From: Flectonema sp. DT1601
Lineage: Eukaryota > Euglenozoa > Diplonemea > Diplonemida > Diplonemidae
DNA length: 64,000 bases
NCBI GenBank assembly: GCA_964019425.1
Contig: OZ025780.1
Span: 142,001 to 206,000 of the forward strand
Direction of reading: 5' to 3'
The stretch's first letter is position 1. Each line of letters begins with the position of its first letter. The position numbers and the translations under genes were made by a program. The notes below the pieces were generated by a model. The model had not been told where the DNA came from and made no database searches. It saw only the letters and a program-made list of their open reading frames with translations. Positions 32,611-44,440 of the stretch are shown here, one piece after another.

Positions 32611-33645
32611 CCCTCTAATAAGAGGCTAAAAACCCTGTTTTTGAGAAAAATCGAAAAAATTGACAAAGGAGAAAAGGGGTGTGGGGAAAAATACAAAAAA
32701 ATTACAGGGTGAAAGACACCCCCCCGCGCATTGAAAAAAAACTGAGGTCAGCCCGCAAGGGGGCCAAAATAACTTGAGAAAATGCAACAACAGCCTAAAA
32801 AAACACTGTTACTTAGGACCCCCGGGTTCGCTTTGATTTTGGCAATGTTGTAGGAGTAGAGTGCTTCCGTTTCATGTTTTTCGGTGGGATATGATTGTGT
32901 GTAGCAAAGGTATGGTTGTTGCAAACAGGGGCTGAATACTTGTCAATATTTTCGTGATATTGTTCGAAGCAGGGATCCATGCATAAGAAAACCTCGCTTT
33001 TTGAACAAGAAATCGATGACGTTACTTTTTTTGAGAACAAACCCGTGAACTGCAGTCCCCAAAAATACCGAATTTTCGTAGGTAGTGACATTTTGTGTGA
33101 GTTTGGTGTGTTCCGTGAACAATAAGTTGAGAACATAGCCTCTTTTTGAACTGAGCATATGTCCCGACGTCTTTTTCAGACTTCTTTTGGAGGGTGAAAA
33201 CATTGAAGATAGAAATCTCTAACAAGTAGTGAAAGACTTTCAGGGTCCAGCGTTTTGTCATCAGAGTTCTTCTTGCCTTCCCCCTGATACCGTCTACGAG
33301 GTCAACACCACCCATCAGTTTGTTGTACTGATGGATCTGTACCAGTAAGTCGATAGTCACTTTTTGATAGATTTCCTTATTTTAGTCCATCACGTGGCTG
33401 TCTCATAATTCTCCTCGAGAGGCAATGTGCTGAAGACATGTACTTCTTTTGGATTGTCCCTGAATTTATGTGATGCACATTGTGCTAGGACTGAAAGTAC
33501 GAGGCAGAGAACTTCTCCACCCGTCCCTGCGCCTCCGCCTTATTAATCTTGGACCATTTGGGAACTATTGTTTCCCAAAAGCTGCGGATTTTGTAGAGCT
33601 TGTCAGTAGGTACGGGGTTGGTGACAGTGTAAAACTTTAGATTGG
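32611..33645 (-). mobile_element. piggyBac-like remnant, copy 2
   Basis: 1035 bp, co-duplicated with 21787-22821. One clear substitution was noticed (C at 22729 is T here). Flanked by TTAA at 32607-32610 and 33646-33649. Contains the same broken transposase pieces (YNKLMGGVDLVDG frame 33022-33360; CFEQYH frame 32813-33136). Confidence 0.8.
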
Positions 33646-33649
33646 TTAA

Positions 33650-34912
33650 AAAACAATGATAACATTGTTTATTCTTTTTTTTTTGTTTTTTTTTTTTTTA
33701 TTCTTTTTATTTATTTTTTAAAGAAAAAACAATCAGTTTAGCGTCTTGACCAGGACGGAAAATAGAAATTAGTCGACAAAGTCGATCGATAACAAAACAA
33801 TGATAACATTGTTTATTCTTTTTTTTTTTTTTTTTTTTTTTTATTCTTTTTATTTATTTTTTAAAGAAAAAACAATCAGTTTAGCGTCCTGACCAGGACG
33901 GAAAATAGAAAGTAATCGACATAGTCGATCGATAAAAAAAAACAATGATAACATTGTTTAATCTTTTTTTTTTTTTTTTTTTTTATTCTTTTTATTTATT
34001 TAGAAAAAACAATCAGTTTAGCGTCTTGACCAGGACGGAAAATAGAAATTAGTCGACAAAGTCGATCGATAAAAAAACAATGATAACATTGTTTATTCTT
34101 TTTTTTTTTTTTTTTTTTAAATTCTTTTTATTTATTTTTTAAGAAAAAAAAGAAAATAGAAATTAGTCGACAAAGTCGAACGATAAAAAAACAATGATAA
34201 CATTGTTTATTCTTTTTTTTATTTTTTTTTTTTATATTCTTTTTTATTAATTTTGAAAAAAAAAAACAATCAGTTTAGCGTCTTGACCAGGACGGAAAAT
34301 AGAAAGTAATCGACATAGTCGATCGATAAAAAAACAATGATAACATTGTTTATTCTTTTTTTTTTTTTTTTTTTTTTTTAAATTCTTTTTATTTATTTTT
34401 TAAGAAAAAAAAACGGAAAATAGAAATTAGTCGACAAAGTCGAACGATAAAAAAACAATGATAACATTGTTTATTCTTTTTTTTATTTTTATTTTTTTAT
34501 ATTCTTTTTTATTAATTTTGAAAAAAAAAAAACAATCAGTTTAGCGTCTTGACCAGGACGGAAAATAGAAAGTAATCGACATAGTCGATCGATAAAAAAA
34601 CAATGATAACATTGTTTATTCTTTTTTTTTTTTTTTTTTTTTTAAATTCTTTTTATTTATTTTTTAAGAAAAAAAAACGGAAAATAGAAATTAGTCGACA
34701 AAGTCGAACGATAAAAAAACAATGATAACATTGTTTATTCTTTTTTTTATTTTTTTTTTTTTATATTCTTTTTTATTAATTTTGGGAAAAAAAAAAACAA
34801 TCAGTTTAGCGTCTTGACCAGGACAGAAAATAGAAAGTAATCGACATAGTCGATCGATAAAAATACAATGATAACATTGTTTAATCTTTTATAATTTTTT
34901 ATTTTTTTTTGT
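33650..34912 (+). repeat. Satellite array after piggyBac remnant, copy 2
   Basis: Same A/B dimer array as 22826-24352 but about one dimer (264 bp) shorter. This accounts for the difference between the 10.82-kb and 10.56-kb spacings of flanking landmarks. Confidence 0.92.
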
Positions 34913-36044
34913 TTTAAAAAAAAAAAAAAAAACAAGCGGAATTGATCATAATGGGTGGTAGGGGTTGTTATAACTTCGTTTGAAAATTCTTCTTTTTTGA
35001 TTTCTTTTTTTTTTTCTTTTTACAGGAGTTAAGATCACTGTCAGGAGACAACACATTAACAAGAGCAGCAAGCAGAGTTGACACTATCAATTCAAATTTG
35101 AAATACCGGGAATTAATTTACAAGGAGGTATCTCAAGTGACTTGGTATCTCTAGCGTGTCGGTATCTCTGGAGTGCTGGTATCTCGTATGTGCGTTGGTA
35201 TCTCATGAGTGATGGTATCTCTTGTGCATTAGAGAAACGAAAAAGAATGTCATGACCATGACGGAAGAATTGAGGAATTGAGTTAACATGTTCAATTTAA
35301 CTTATTTAAACTTTTTTTTTTTTTTAACAGACCGTAACTATTTGAAAATAAAATGTAGATGGGAAACAGTGAAAAGTAAAATGGATGATAAAATTAAATG
35401 AGAAATATGACATAACAGACCAGATAGAGAGTATTAAAAGGAAATTGAAAAGGAAAAGAGAAACTAGGTTAACACTTATTTAAAATTAAGACCGGTTAGT
35501 CAGTTTAAGGTCTTGACTAGGACCAACAAAAAAGAAAGAAAAAAAATTAACGATCAAGCTGAGCTGATCTTGTTTTTATTACAAATAGGGGAGCGGGAGG
35601 GATGGAAGGAATAGAGGAAAAAAAAAGAAAAGGTTGATCATTTGGATCTGATCGTCGAGAAGAAGAAATTATTTTAAAGGTTGATCGGTATAGCCGATCG
35701 TTGAGAAAAATAAACAGATATAAATACAATCAGTTTAAATTAAAAAAAGAAAAAAAGATTAACGATCAAGCTGAGCTGATCTTGTTTTTATTTAAAATTA
35801 GGGGAGCGGGAGGGATGGAAGGAATAAAGGAAAAAAAAAAAAAGGTCGATCAATTGGAACTGATCGTCGAGAAGAAGAAAACAATTATTTATAAAAAAAA
35901 AAATGGTCGGTATAGCCGATCGTTGAGAAAAGAACAGATATAAATACAATCGGTTTTGGTGATCGACGAGTGGAGCGATCACTTGACAAGAAGGAAAAAG
36001 AAAGGACCGATTAATTGGGGCTTTGATTGTATTCCCAAGGCATG
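34913..36044 (+). repeat. Q segment, copy 3
   Basis: Equivalent to 24353-25484. The GGTATCTC array is at 35127-35221. No gene. Confidence 0.85.
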
Positions 36045-36444
36045 TTTTTTTTTTTTTTTTTATTATTCATTTACATTATTATTATTTTTTTTTTTTTTTA
36101 AATTAATAATCACATTTTGTTCAAAAATATTTCATATTAGAGTAAAAGAAAAAGAAAAAAAGAAATAAGAGAAAAAAAAAAAAAAAAACCATTGCTGGCC
36201 CCCTCACCACTCATAGAGGATGAGGAGGCCAGTAAGGCGTCACTCAAATCTATGCCAAGCCTTGGGAACTTGGATTGGGGTTTAGACCATTTATAATTAA
36301 CAATTAACAATTAACCTGATTAACGTTATGATCTGACGGACATAAACATATCGATAAAATAATACAAACAAAAACGAACAATAAATAATAAATAAGCTAA
36401 AAAACTAAATAAACAAAGTGATGTGAAAGTAAGGAAAAAGAGAA

Positions 36445-39400
36445 TTACAAGGGGGTGGAGTCACCGTGAACGTCATCAGCAGAACATCTCCTTCGATTGT
36501 AACGATATCTTGATGGAGGGGTTCGTTTTTTCAGAGTTGAACGCTCAGACTTTCTCGGCGGAGTTTCATTTTCCTCATGTTCTTCTGTGTCTGGCGGACT
36601 CAAACCTTCTGCCCATGAAGCTAATTGGAACTTCAGGGCCGCAATTTGAGACCGTGCCAAGGCGAGTTGAGCATTTAAATCGCTCGCCAGTCCCGTTAAC
36701 ATCATGGATTGCTCAAGCTGCTCTGCGTGAGTTGTACACCGTTGGTGATTCAGCTCCGAGAGGCGAAGTTGGGCATCCAGAAGTTGTTCTGAGAGCTCTG
36801 CCGCTTTCTCGTTTGTTTCGAGAGAGTCATCTACTGCTCGACAGTAATTCTCGAGTAAGTCAATCCTACCCTCGGACCATTGTCTCGCAATAGGTGTATT
36901 CTCTTTAACGGAGATAACGTGACTCTCTTGTCGTAAAATCTTGGTCGGCGTGCGGTCGAGAGCTTCACTCTGCGGCATTGTCGGAGGAATTGAGGCTAGA
37001 GGACAAAGAGGGGTGATATAATTAAGGGTAGGGATAAGGGGTTTAATAAGAGGAGTAAAAAGACTACTCGTAGTTGTAAAGAGCGAGAGGTAGTTCTTTG
37101 CTATCTTCATCATAGCAACAGATTCATACAGAACGGGGGTTCGGGGGGAAACTTGTTGACTAAAGTGGGTCATACGGGGACGCGCGGCACGCAAACTCTC
37201 GACCTCCTGTTGAGTATAGAAAAGTCTTATTTTACTTTCTCTTTCCTCATTACATTTGGTCTCCAATTCGTTCGACAGAAGAACAAACCTTTGATGGTAA
37301 TTAAAGAGCGCCATTTCCGATAGGTCTGCTCTCTGAGTCAGATTTGCGAGCTCACGTTTCCTGTAATCTTCCACTAAGTCATATTGTCGAACTAGTGCAG
37401 AAAGAGAAGTCTTCGATTCATCGCGTTCTGCTGTTAACCGTTGAATTACTCCTTCCAGAAGTTCATATTCTTTTCTATCTTTTTCAATAATTAAAACAGG
37501 GGGCGCAGGAGGAAGTGAGGATGGATCCTGGTTGGTAGCTTTGATCTCAACAGGTAATCCATTTAGTAACTGCTTGTCTTTCTCGAGGGAGGCTGACATC
37601 GCATTAAAGTAAAATAAAAATAGAACATAAAAAATTCGTTCTTTCATTTGCTCTAATTCGTTTTCTAAAATCTGGCATTTCAAGGAAAGTTTCAGCCTTA
37701 ATTTTCCTTCTTTTTTTTTGTACAAGGGGGTTTGAGAACCCATGTCAGATTGAGTTCTTATCACTATAGCGAAATCAGCAGGAAGTGTTTGCGATCCCGT
37801 TGACATGAGTTCAGGTGGGGGAGTCTGGAAAGAGATGGAAGAAATAGAAGAGAATGACAAGGAGAGTCCAGTGAGCTCATCCTCATCTAACAAAACAGAA
37901 GGGGCCGGGGAGGAAGAACCATTGGCAATAAGTAGAATAGAAAGAGCCGATGCGTAACAAGTTTGCCAGATAAAACATTTCTCAAGCCACGATCTTTCAA
38001 TGGTGAGCTTTTCGATCGTTTTCAGTTTTGTTACTTTGTGGATTTTGACTTCTTCCACAGGGAAGATTTCTTTACCATCTTTTATAAAACTTGCAGTGGC
38101 AGGTTCTTCTTTAATGCTGCGCATTAGTGGTCTTGAATGCCACGTGGGGAGGTTCCTCGTCTGGAACAGAACATATGAGCACTGTCTGGCGATTCTGGTG
38201 CATTCACAAAATAAAGCTTTTGTTGGTGCTAAAGGTGAACCGATGTGACGTGTCCAGATGTTCAGCTGGTCCATGCAGATGTTTCCTCGTACGCCAACTT
38301 CAATAGTAAAAATGTTACAGTCGAAGCCATTAGCGATGATCGAGTCTCTTAGCTTTAGGTATTTCTTTTCCTTTAAGACATGAGAGGTTTCGAAACGATC
38401 TTCATTTGGACACGTCAGCTCCAGAATCAGTGCTCTTTTCGCAAAAAAAGAATAAATAAAAATGTCTGGTCTTAGAGAGGACGAGACATGGCACACTTCA
38501 AGAGGAACAATTAGGCGGTTATCACCGACATCGTCGAGGATGACCCAATCATTCGCTAGTGAAAGTTCGCCTGTCTCTTTAGAAATTCTTTCTAGGGGTT
38601 TATTTTCCCCTGTTTTTAAAAAAGTTTGAGAGGGAGGCGGGAGGTTTTCTTTTCTTTTGTTGGCTTTTATTATCAACTCTTCCAAGAAGATAACAATGCG
38701 TTTTAGAACGCTGTCGTGACGCCACGTGAACCTCCCTTGTGTTAAAGAGACAGGACAGCCTGTTAAGACATGCCTGAGGGTAGGATTCACTTTGCCACAC
38801 AAAACACAATTTTGGTCCACATTGGTGATGTTCCACCTCTTTAAATTATCTTGTGAGGGGAGGGTGTTTGTAACCGCTTTCAGTTGAAATGAGATATAGG
38901 CAGGATTTCCCTCCCTAAGTACCTTATTCCAGGTGAAGTCGTTTATCATACATTTAGACCACTCCTTCCATTGACCTTGGACTTGTAATTTATTCAAAGA
39001 GTTCAGTAGTTCATCTGTGGCTTCCACTTCAAAACGCTTAAGGAGATCGGGGCGAGTAGTACGTAGATCGCGCAATCGGTGACCAAGACCAGCTGATTGC
39101 TTCGCAAGAGAACGGTAAGAAAAAAACTTAATAAGGCGCTCCCACTCAGCAGAAGCTGAAAACTTTTTCGACCAGTTGGACGATTTCTCCATAATAACAT
39201 TGTAGACACCGTGCATGTCAGAGTCCTGTGAGGATCTGAGGATGTCTAGTTTAATTGATTGCGCTTGTTTATATAGCGTCTCAACTCTTTTGTGTCTGAG
39301 ACCAACAGTGTTCTTTGAACCGGTAAAAAGGATGACTGTGTTCGCAGAGCGGACAAATCCCCACCATTTCTTCAAAAAAGGTTTAATAATTTTGTCCATT

Positions 39401-40665
39401 TTTTTGGCAAAAGGGAGAGATAAGTCATGGATCATTAAACTCCATGTTAACCTTGACAATAACAAGTGTTGGACAGACCAAGCCTTCTGAGACCCATATA
39501 GTGGCATGGCGTCGACTTTTTTTAAAAAATTCCTGGTAAAAGTGGTCAGGCGCTCTCGCAATTTCTGTTCTTTGGCGTTCGGCTCAAACCAACGCCCGAG
39601 GTATTTGAACTCTCCAGCTTCCTGGAGATTCGTAATCGGAACATTGTTAATCTTCAGGTCCGGGTTAGCTGGTTTCCCTTGTACAAAGCTGTGGGCAATG
39701 CATTTCTGGGGTTTCGCTTTCATACCTCGAGACCAGGAAAGAAACTGTTCGAGCGACTTGATTAGCAATTTTGCCCCCGCCTTTGATGACGTGGTAAGTT
39801 GTAAATCATCAGCAAAAGCTGCAACTAATAGTTGGAGGGATTTATTGTTAAACTCGTAGGCTTCCTGTTGATGAACTGCTAAGGAAAAGAGCAGTAGTTG
39901 GAATACCAAATTAAAAAGGGTTGGGGAGGAAACGCAGCCTTGAAAGACACCAACTTCAAAAGGGATAGTGGGCGTCAGGCCTTCTCCAACTCTGATTTGG
40001 ACGCGCATGGAGGAATAATACCTTTTATAGAAACCGATTATTCTTTCGTGAATTCCGAAATATTTTAAAGCAAAGAAAATTAATTGATGTTTGACTGAGC
40101 CGAAAGCATCTGCCAAATCCACCCAGACAATTGTTAGGTTTTTCCGGAGAGCTTTCACTTCTTTAAAAATCTCTGAGGTGATCGTGGCATGTTCGATACA
40201 CCCAGAGACACCTTTCCTAAAGCCTTTTTGAAAATTAAATTTAGAAAGAGTGTGGCTTGCGACGGCTTCCTGAATAACCGTATTAAAAATTTTCCCGTCG
40301 CAGTTGCCCACAGCTATCGGTCTCGTTTTCGAGATGTCTTTCCCATCGGAGTTGGGCTTTGGGAGCATTGTTACAAATGCTAAGCCCCAACTATCCGGAT
40401 AGGCCTTGAGTTCGAAAATTCTCTTTAATACCTTGTAAAGTGCTTCCATAAAAGTTGGGACCTTTTTCCATACAACATAAGGTATGCAATTGGGACCAGG
40501 GGCACATTTGTTTTTTTTCTTTGATAAGAGAATACCAAACTGTTCGAAGCTCGGGAACTGGATATCATCCATTGTCTTGTAGTCAGACTTAGGTAAAAAA
40601 GAGGGATGGGTGAAATCAGTTTTTTTTTTTTTCATTGTCACAATAATTGTTTTTAAAATGTTCAA
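36445..40665 (-). CDS. LINE ORF2 (RT-RLE-coiled coil), copy 3
   Basis: Full 1406-codon frame with the same amino-acid sequence as the frame at 25885-30105. Domains are as described there: RT with FADD, CCHC knuckle, restriction-like endonuclease and a coiled-coil-rich extension. No stop or frame change inside the frame. First ATG at 40635. Confidence 0.93.
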   Translation of the reverse strand: MNILKTIIVTMKKKKTDFTHPSFLPKSDYKTMDDIQFPSFEQFGILLSKKKNKCAPGPNCIPYVVWKKVPTFMEALYKVLKRIFELKAYPDSWGLAFVTMLPKPNSDGKDISKTRPIAVGNCDGKIFNTVIQEAVASHTLSKFNFQKGFRKGVSGCIEHATITSEIFKEVKALRKNLTIVWVDLADAFGSVKHQLIFFALKYFGIHERIIGFYKRYYSSMRVQIRVGEGLTPTIPFEVGVFQGCVSSPTLFNLVFQLLLFSLAVHQQEAYEFNNKSLQLLVAAFADDLQLTTSSKAGAKLLIKSLEQFLSWSRGMKAKPQKCIAHSFVQGKPANPDLKINNVPITNLQEAGEFKYLGRWFEPNAKEQKLRERLTTFTRNFLKKVDAMPLYGSQKAWSVQHLLLSRLTWSLMIHDLSLPFAKKMDKIIKPFLKKWWGFVRSANTVILFTGSKNTVGLRHKRVETLYKQAQSIKLDILRSSQDSDMHGVYNVIMEKSSNWSKKFSASAEWERLIKFFSYRSLAKQSAGLGHRLRDLRTTRPDLLKRFEVEATDELLNSLNKLQVQGQWKEWSKCMINDFTWNKVLREGNPAYISFQLKAVTNTLPSQDNLKRWNITNVDQNCVLCGKVNPTLRHVLTGCPVSLTQGRFTWRHDSVLKRIVIFLEELIIKANKRKENLPPPSQTFLKTGENKPLERISKETGELSLANDWVILDDVGDNRLIVPLEVCHVSSSLRPDIFIYSFFAKRALILELTCPNEDRFETSHVLKEKKYLKLRDSIIANGFDCNIFTIEVGVRGNICMDQLNIWTRHIGSPLAPTKALFCECTRIARQCSYVLFQTRNLPTWHSRPLMRSIKEEPATASFIKDGKEIFPVEEVKIHKVTKLKTIEKLTIERSWLEKCFIWQTCYASALSILLIANGSSSPAPSVLLDEDELTGLSLSFSSISSISFQTPPPELMSTGSQTLPADFAIVIRTQSDMGSQTPLYKKKEGKLRLKLSLKCQILENELEQMKERIFYVLFLFYFNAMSASLEKDKQLLNGLPVEIKATNQDPSSLPPAPPVLIIEKDRKEYELLEGVIQRLTAERDESKTSLSALVRQYDLVEDYRKRELANLTQRADLSEMALFNYHQRFVLLSNELETKCNEERESKIRLFYTQQEVESLRAARPRMTHFSQQVSPRTPVLYESVAMMKIAKNYLSLFTTTSSLFTPLIKPLIPTLNYITPLCPLASIPPTMPQSEALDRTPTKILRQESHVISVKENTPIARQWSEGRIDLLENYCRAVDDSLETNEKAAELSEQLLDAQLRLSELNHQRCTTHAEQLEQSMMLTGLASDLNAQLALARSQIAALKFQLASWAEGLSPPDTEEHEENETPPRKSERSTLKKRTPPSRYRYNRRRCSADDVHGDSTPL

Positions 40666-41572
40666 TTATTTTTTCCTCTGGAATATCAAGGGAGGGGGGT
40701 TGAGGATCTTCTTTTTGGAGTTCTTCTTTTATGGCAGTAAACGGATTTTGACGAAATTTATCTTGTAATTTTTTGAATAAATTTTTCTTTTCTAAATTCC
40801 GATACATTCGGAAAATCCTTTTCATTCTCGTTCTTGCCTCTTTCCATTTGACAGCGTTCTCTATAGAAGGCCCAGATTTGCGGAGCTCCTGTCTTAGCTG
40901 TTTCATTTCCAGACGACATTCAAGTTTTTCTTGGTCGAGGATGACCTCTTCCCTTGATTTCTGTTTGCGGGGTAAATTCCGCTTTGTTTCTTCAAAGAAA
41001 CCGCTACATATTTGATAAACCGTTTTGAGTAGTTTATCAAGTTGGTCGGCAGGTTTTGAAGAGTTTTCTGTTTCGACGGTGAAAGTTTGAAGTTTTTCTG
41101 CAGCAGAAACGTCGATGTCCTTCCATTCAGTTCCAAAAGATCGGAATTTGAGACGAGACGGGTGTAACGGGGTAAAAGTGGGTGTTGTAGAGTTATAAGG
41201 AACGAAAGCTGTTTGTGAAGTTTTAAAATCTACAGATTCTCCTACAAAGGGAGGTTCCAGGTCTGAATTATTCCCTGTGAGGGGAGACAGAGGTGTACCT
41301 TTACATGTACCGTTAACACAGTGTTTCGCTCTCGTAGCGATACTTTTGAAAAGCTTACCACATTCTGGACAAGGTAAGTGGTAACAATCTTTAACTTGGG
41401 AGTGGGTAGATGGGGGAAAACGTGACTTATAGTCCTTAAATTCCTTACTAAACTTACAGTTACGTCTAAAATGCGCAACTGGACCTTTGAGGTATGTCTC
41501 AAAACATAAAGGACATTTGGCTACTAAAGTTTTATCCCCATCCAGAGCCGATCTCGAAATAGCCTCTTGCAA
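40616..41572 (-). CDS. LINE ORF1 (double zinc finger), copy 3
   Basis: Same 318-codon frame as at 30056-31012, with both zinc fingers and the same overlap with ORF2 at a 13-A run. No AUG before the fingers. Confidence 0.85.
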   Translation of the reverse strand: MQEAISRSALDGDKTLVAKCPLCFETYLKGPVAHFRRNCKFSKEFKDYKSRFPPSTHSQVKDCYHLPCPECGKLFKSIATRAKHCVNGTCKGTPLSPLTGNNSDLEPPFVGESVDFKTSQTAFVPYNSTTPTFTPLHPSRLKFRSFGTEWKDIDVSAAEKLQTFTVETENSSKPADQLDKLLKTVYQICSGFFEETKRNLPRKQKSREEVILDQEKLECRLEMKQLRQELRKSGPSIENAVKWKEARTRMKRIFRMYRNLEKKNLFKKLQDKFRQNPFTAIKEELQKEDPQPPSLDIPEEKIIEHFKNNYCDNEKKKN

Positions 41573-42017
41573 AGCCTCGGGGGCTGGGTTGGCTGAGAGA
41601 TGGTTGCCAGTATCTTTATGACACCGCCGGCCCGGTGTTTCTTTTTTTTTTTGTTGTGAAGTAGCAATAATAAAAAAAAAAAAAAATAGAAAAGAGAATG
41701 GCTCAGAAACAATATCGATGAGTTAAGATCTTTTTTTTTAAACTATTCCTTTTTTTTTAATTTCGGGCAGCTAACCCTAGAGTTTTTTTTTGGTAAATAC
41801 TGTTTAAAGGAAAACGAGCTACGCTCTAAAACAGAAAAATCGGAGTAACTACTTGTTTATAATATATATTTTGATAAATAATGTGGTTGGCAAATGAATG
41901 CCGAAGAGGCAACTTGAGAAAAGCAATTGGATGAGAAGAAACATTGGGTCTTATAAAGCAAAGGAGATAGAGGGGCCTAAAAAGACCGCAGAGTGGATAG
42001 CTCCACAAAAGGCTGAA

Positions 42018-42414
42018 TTTCGATAAAGTGGGAAGTAACGGACTGGGAGCTTTTGGCTCCTGCCCTATTCCCGATGTAAACTTTCTTTTTATTTTTATTT
42101 TTTTTTTTTAACAGGCCCAAAGGGCGACAATGATGGTTGCTGACCAAGGAATAATATTCAAATGAATTTTCGTTTCAAAGAAACGAACAGAATTGAGAGA
42201 GAGGCAGAGAAAAAAAAAAAAAAAAAAAAGAAAGAATAGAAAAAAAAAAATATGAAGAGGAAATAATCAAACATGAAAAAAAAAAAAAAACAAAATATAA
42301 ATAAAAAACGTTGTATGAAAAAGTAAAAAAAGAAAAAAAAAGACCAGAAAAGGAAAGAGAAAATGAAAAGGTATAATATTATTGTGGGGATATGAGGATA
42401 GCAGGGAGATGCTC
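42018..42414 (+). repeat. S segment (plus), third macro-repeat
   Basis: Same module. One substitution was noticed against the earlier copies (AAGTAAAAAAAG near 42321 in place of AAGGAAAAAAAG). Confidence 0.88.
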
Positions 42415-42552
42415 TTTTTTTTTTTTTTTTTTTTTTTTTATTTATTATTTAAAAAAAGGAAACAATCAGTTTAGCGTCTCGATCAGGACGGAAAATAGAA
42501 ATTAATCGACATAGTCGATCGATAGAAAAAAAACAATGATAACATTGTTTAT

Positions 42553-42585
<33 letters not shown>

Positions 42586-42839
42586 CTTTTAATTATTTTA
42601 AAGAAAAAACAATCAGTTTAGCGTCTTGACCAGGACGGAAAATAGAAAGTAATCGACATAGTCGATCGATAAAAAAAAAACAATGATAACATTGTTTATT
42701 CCTTTTTTTTTTTTTTTTTTTTTATTCTTTTCATTTATTTTTAAAGAAAAAACAATCAGTTTAGCGTCCTGACCAGGACGGAAAATTGAAAGTGATCGAC
42801 ATAGTCGATCGATAAAAAAACAATGATAACATTGATTAA

Positions 42840-42872
<33 letters not shown>

Positions 42873-43657
42873 TTTTAATTATTTTTTAAAGAAAAAACAA
42901 TCAGTTTAGCGTCTTGACCAGGACGGAAAATAGAAAGTGATCGACATAGTCGATCGATAAAAAACAATGATAACATTGTTTATTCTTTTTTTTTTTTTTT
43001 TTTTTTTTTTAATCCTTTTTATTATTTTAAAGAAAAAACAATCAGTTTAGCGTCTTGACCAGGACGGAAAATAGAAAGTGATCGACATAGTCGATCGATA
43101 AAAAAACAATGATAACATTGTTTATTCTTTTTTTTTTTTTTTTTTTTTAAATTCTTTTTATTTATTTTTAAAGAAAAAAAAACGGAAAATAAAAATTAGT
43201 CGACAAAGTCGAACGATAAAAAAAAAACAATGATAACATTGTTTATTCTTTTTGTTTTTGTTTTTTTTTATATTCTTTTTTATTAATTTTGAAAAAAAAA
43301 CAATCAGTTTAGCGTCTTGACCAGGACGGAAAATAGAAAGTAATCGACATAGTCGATCGATGAAAAAAAAACAATGATAACATTGTTTATTCTTTTTTTT
43401 TTTTTTTTTTTTTTAATTCTTTTTATTTATTTTTTAAAAAGAAAAAAACGGAAAATAGAAATTAGTCAACAAAGTCGAACAATAAAAAAAAAAAAACAAT
43501 GATAACATTGTTTATTCTTTTTTTTTTATTTTTTTTTTATATTCTTTTTTATTAATTTTGAAAAAAAAACAATCAGTTTAGCGTCTTGACCAGGACGGAA
43601 AATAGAAAGTGATCGACATAGTCGATCGATAAAAAAAAACAATGATAACATTGTTTA

Positions 43658-43692
<35 letters not shown>

Positions 43693-44440
43693 CTTTTTAT
43701 TATTTTTAAAGAAAAAACAATCAGTTTAGCGTCTTGACCAGGACGAAAAATAGAAAGTGATCGACATAGTCGATCGATAAAAAAACAATGATAACATTGT
43801 TTATTCTTTTTTTTTTTTTTTTTTTTCTAAATCCTTCTTATTATTTTTTAAAGAAAAAACAATCAGTTTAGCGTCTTGACCAGGACGGAAAATAGAAAGT
43901 AATCGACATAGTCGATCGATAAAATAAAAACAATGATAACATTGTTTATTCCTTTTTTCTTTTTTTTTTTATTCTTTTTATTTATTTTTAAAGAAAAAAC
44001 AATCAGTTTAGCGTCCTGACCAGGACGAAAAATAGAAAGTGATCGACATAGTCGATCGATAAAAAAACAATGATAACATTGTTTATTCTTTTTTTTTTGT
44101 TTTTTTTTTTTTTATTCTTTTTATTTATTTTTTAAAGAAAAAACAATCAGTTTAGCGTCTTGACCAGGACGGAAAATAGAAATTAGTCGACAAAGTCGAT
44201 CGATAACAAAACAATGATAACATTGTTTATTCTTTTTTTTTTTTTTTTTTTTTTTATTCTTTTTATTTATTTTTTAAAGAAAAAACAATCAGTTTAGCGT
44301 CCTGACCAGGACGGAAAATAGAAAGTAATCGACATAGTCGATCGATAAAAAAAAACAATGATAACATTGTTTAATCTTTTTTTTTTTTTTTTTTTTTATT
44401 CTTTTTATTTATTTAGAAAAAACAATCAGTTTAGCGTCTT
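42415..44440 (+). repeat. Satellite array without piggyBac remnant
   Basis: Begins like 21030 and 31854 but reads on through the monomer that carries the piggyBac remnant elsewhere. From 43903 it equals the start of this window. It is cut off abruptly at TTTAGCGTCTT, where the X block begins with ACAAGTCTGGG. Confidence 0.93.

Larger units (their letters stand above)
20633..42017 (+). repeat. Two tandem 10.6-10.8-kb macro-repeats (S, satellite, piggyBac remnant, satellite, Q, LINE)
   Basis: Landmarks repeat at 10560 bp (Q and LINE) and 10824 bp (S and piggyBac). The difference is about 264 bp, one satellite dimer. Sequence is near identical across the units, with few substitutions and some homopolymer-length changes. 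A truncated unit precedes (15844) and an incomplete one follows (42018-44440). Confidence 0.92.
36045..42017 (-). mobile_element. Full-length R2-like (RLE) non-LTR retrotransposon, copy 3
   Basis: Displaced 10560 bp from copy 2 and essentially identical to it, including the 13-A overlap and the flanking junctions. It arose by tandem duplication of the whole macro-unit and not by a separate retrotransposition. Confidence 0.9.
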
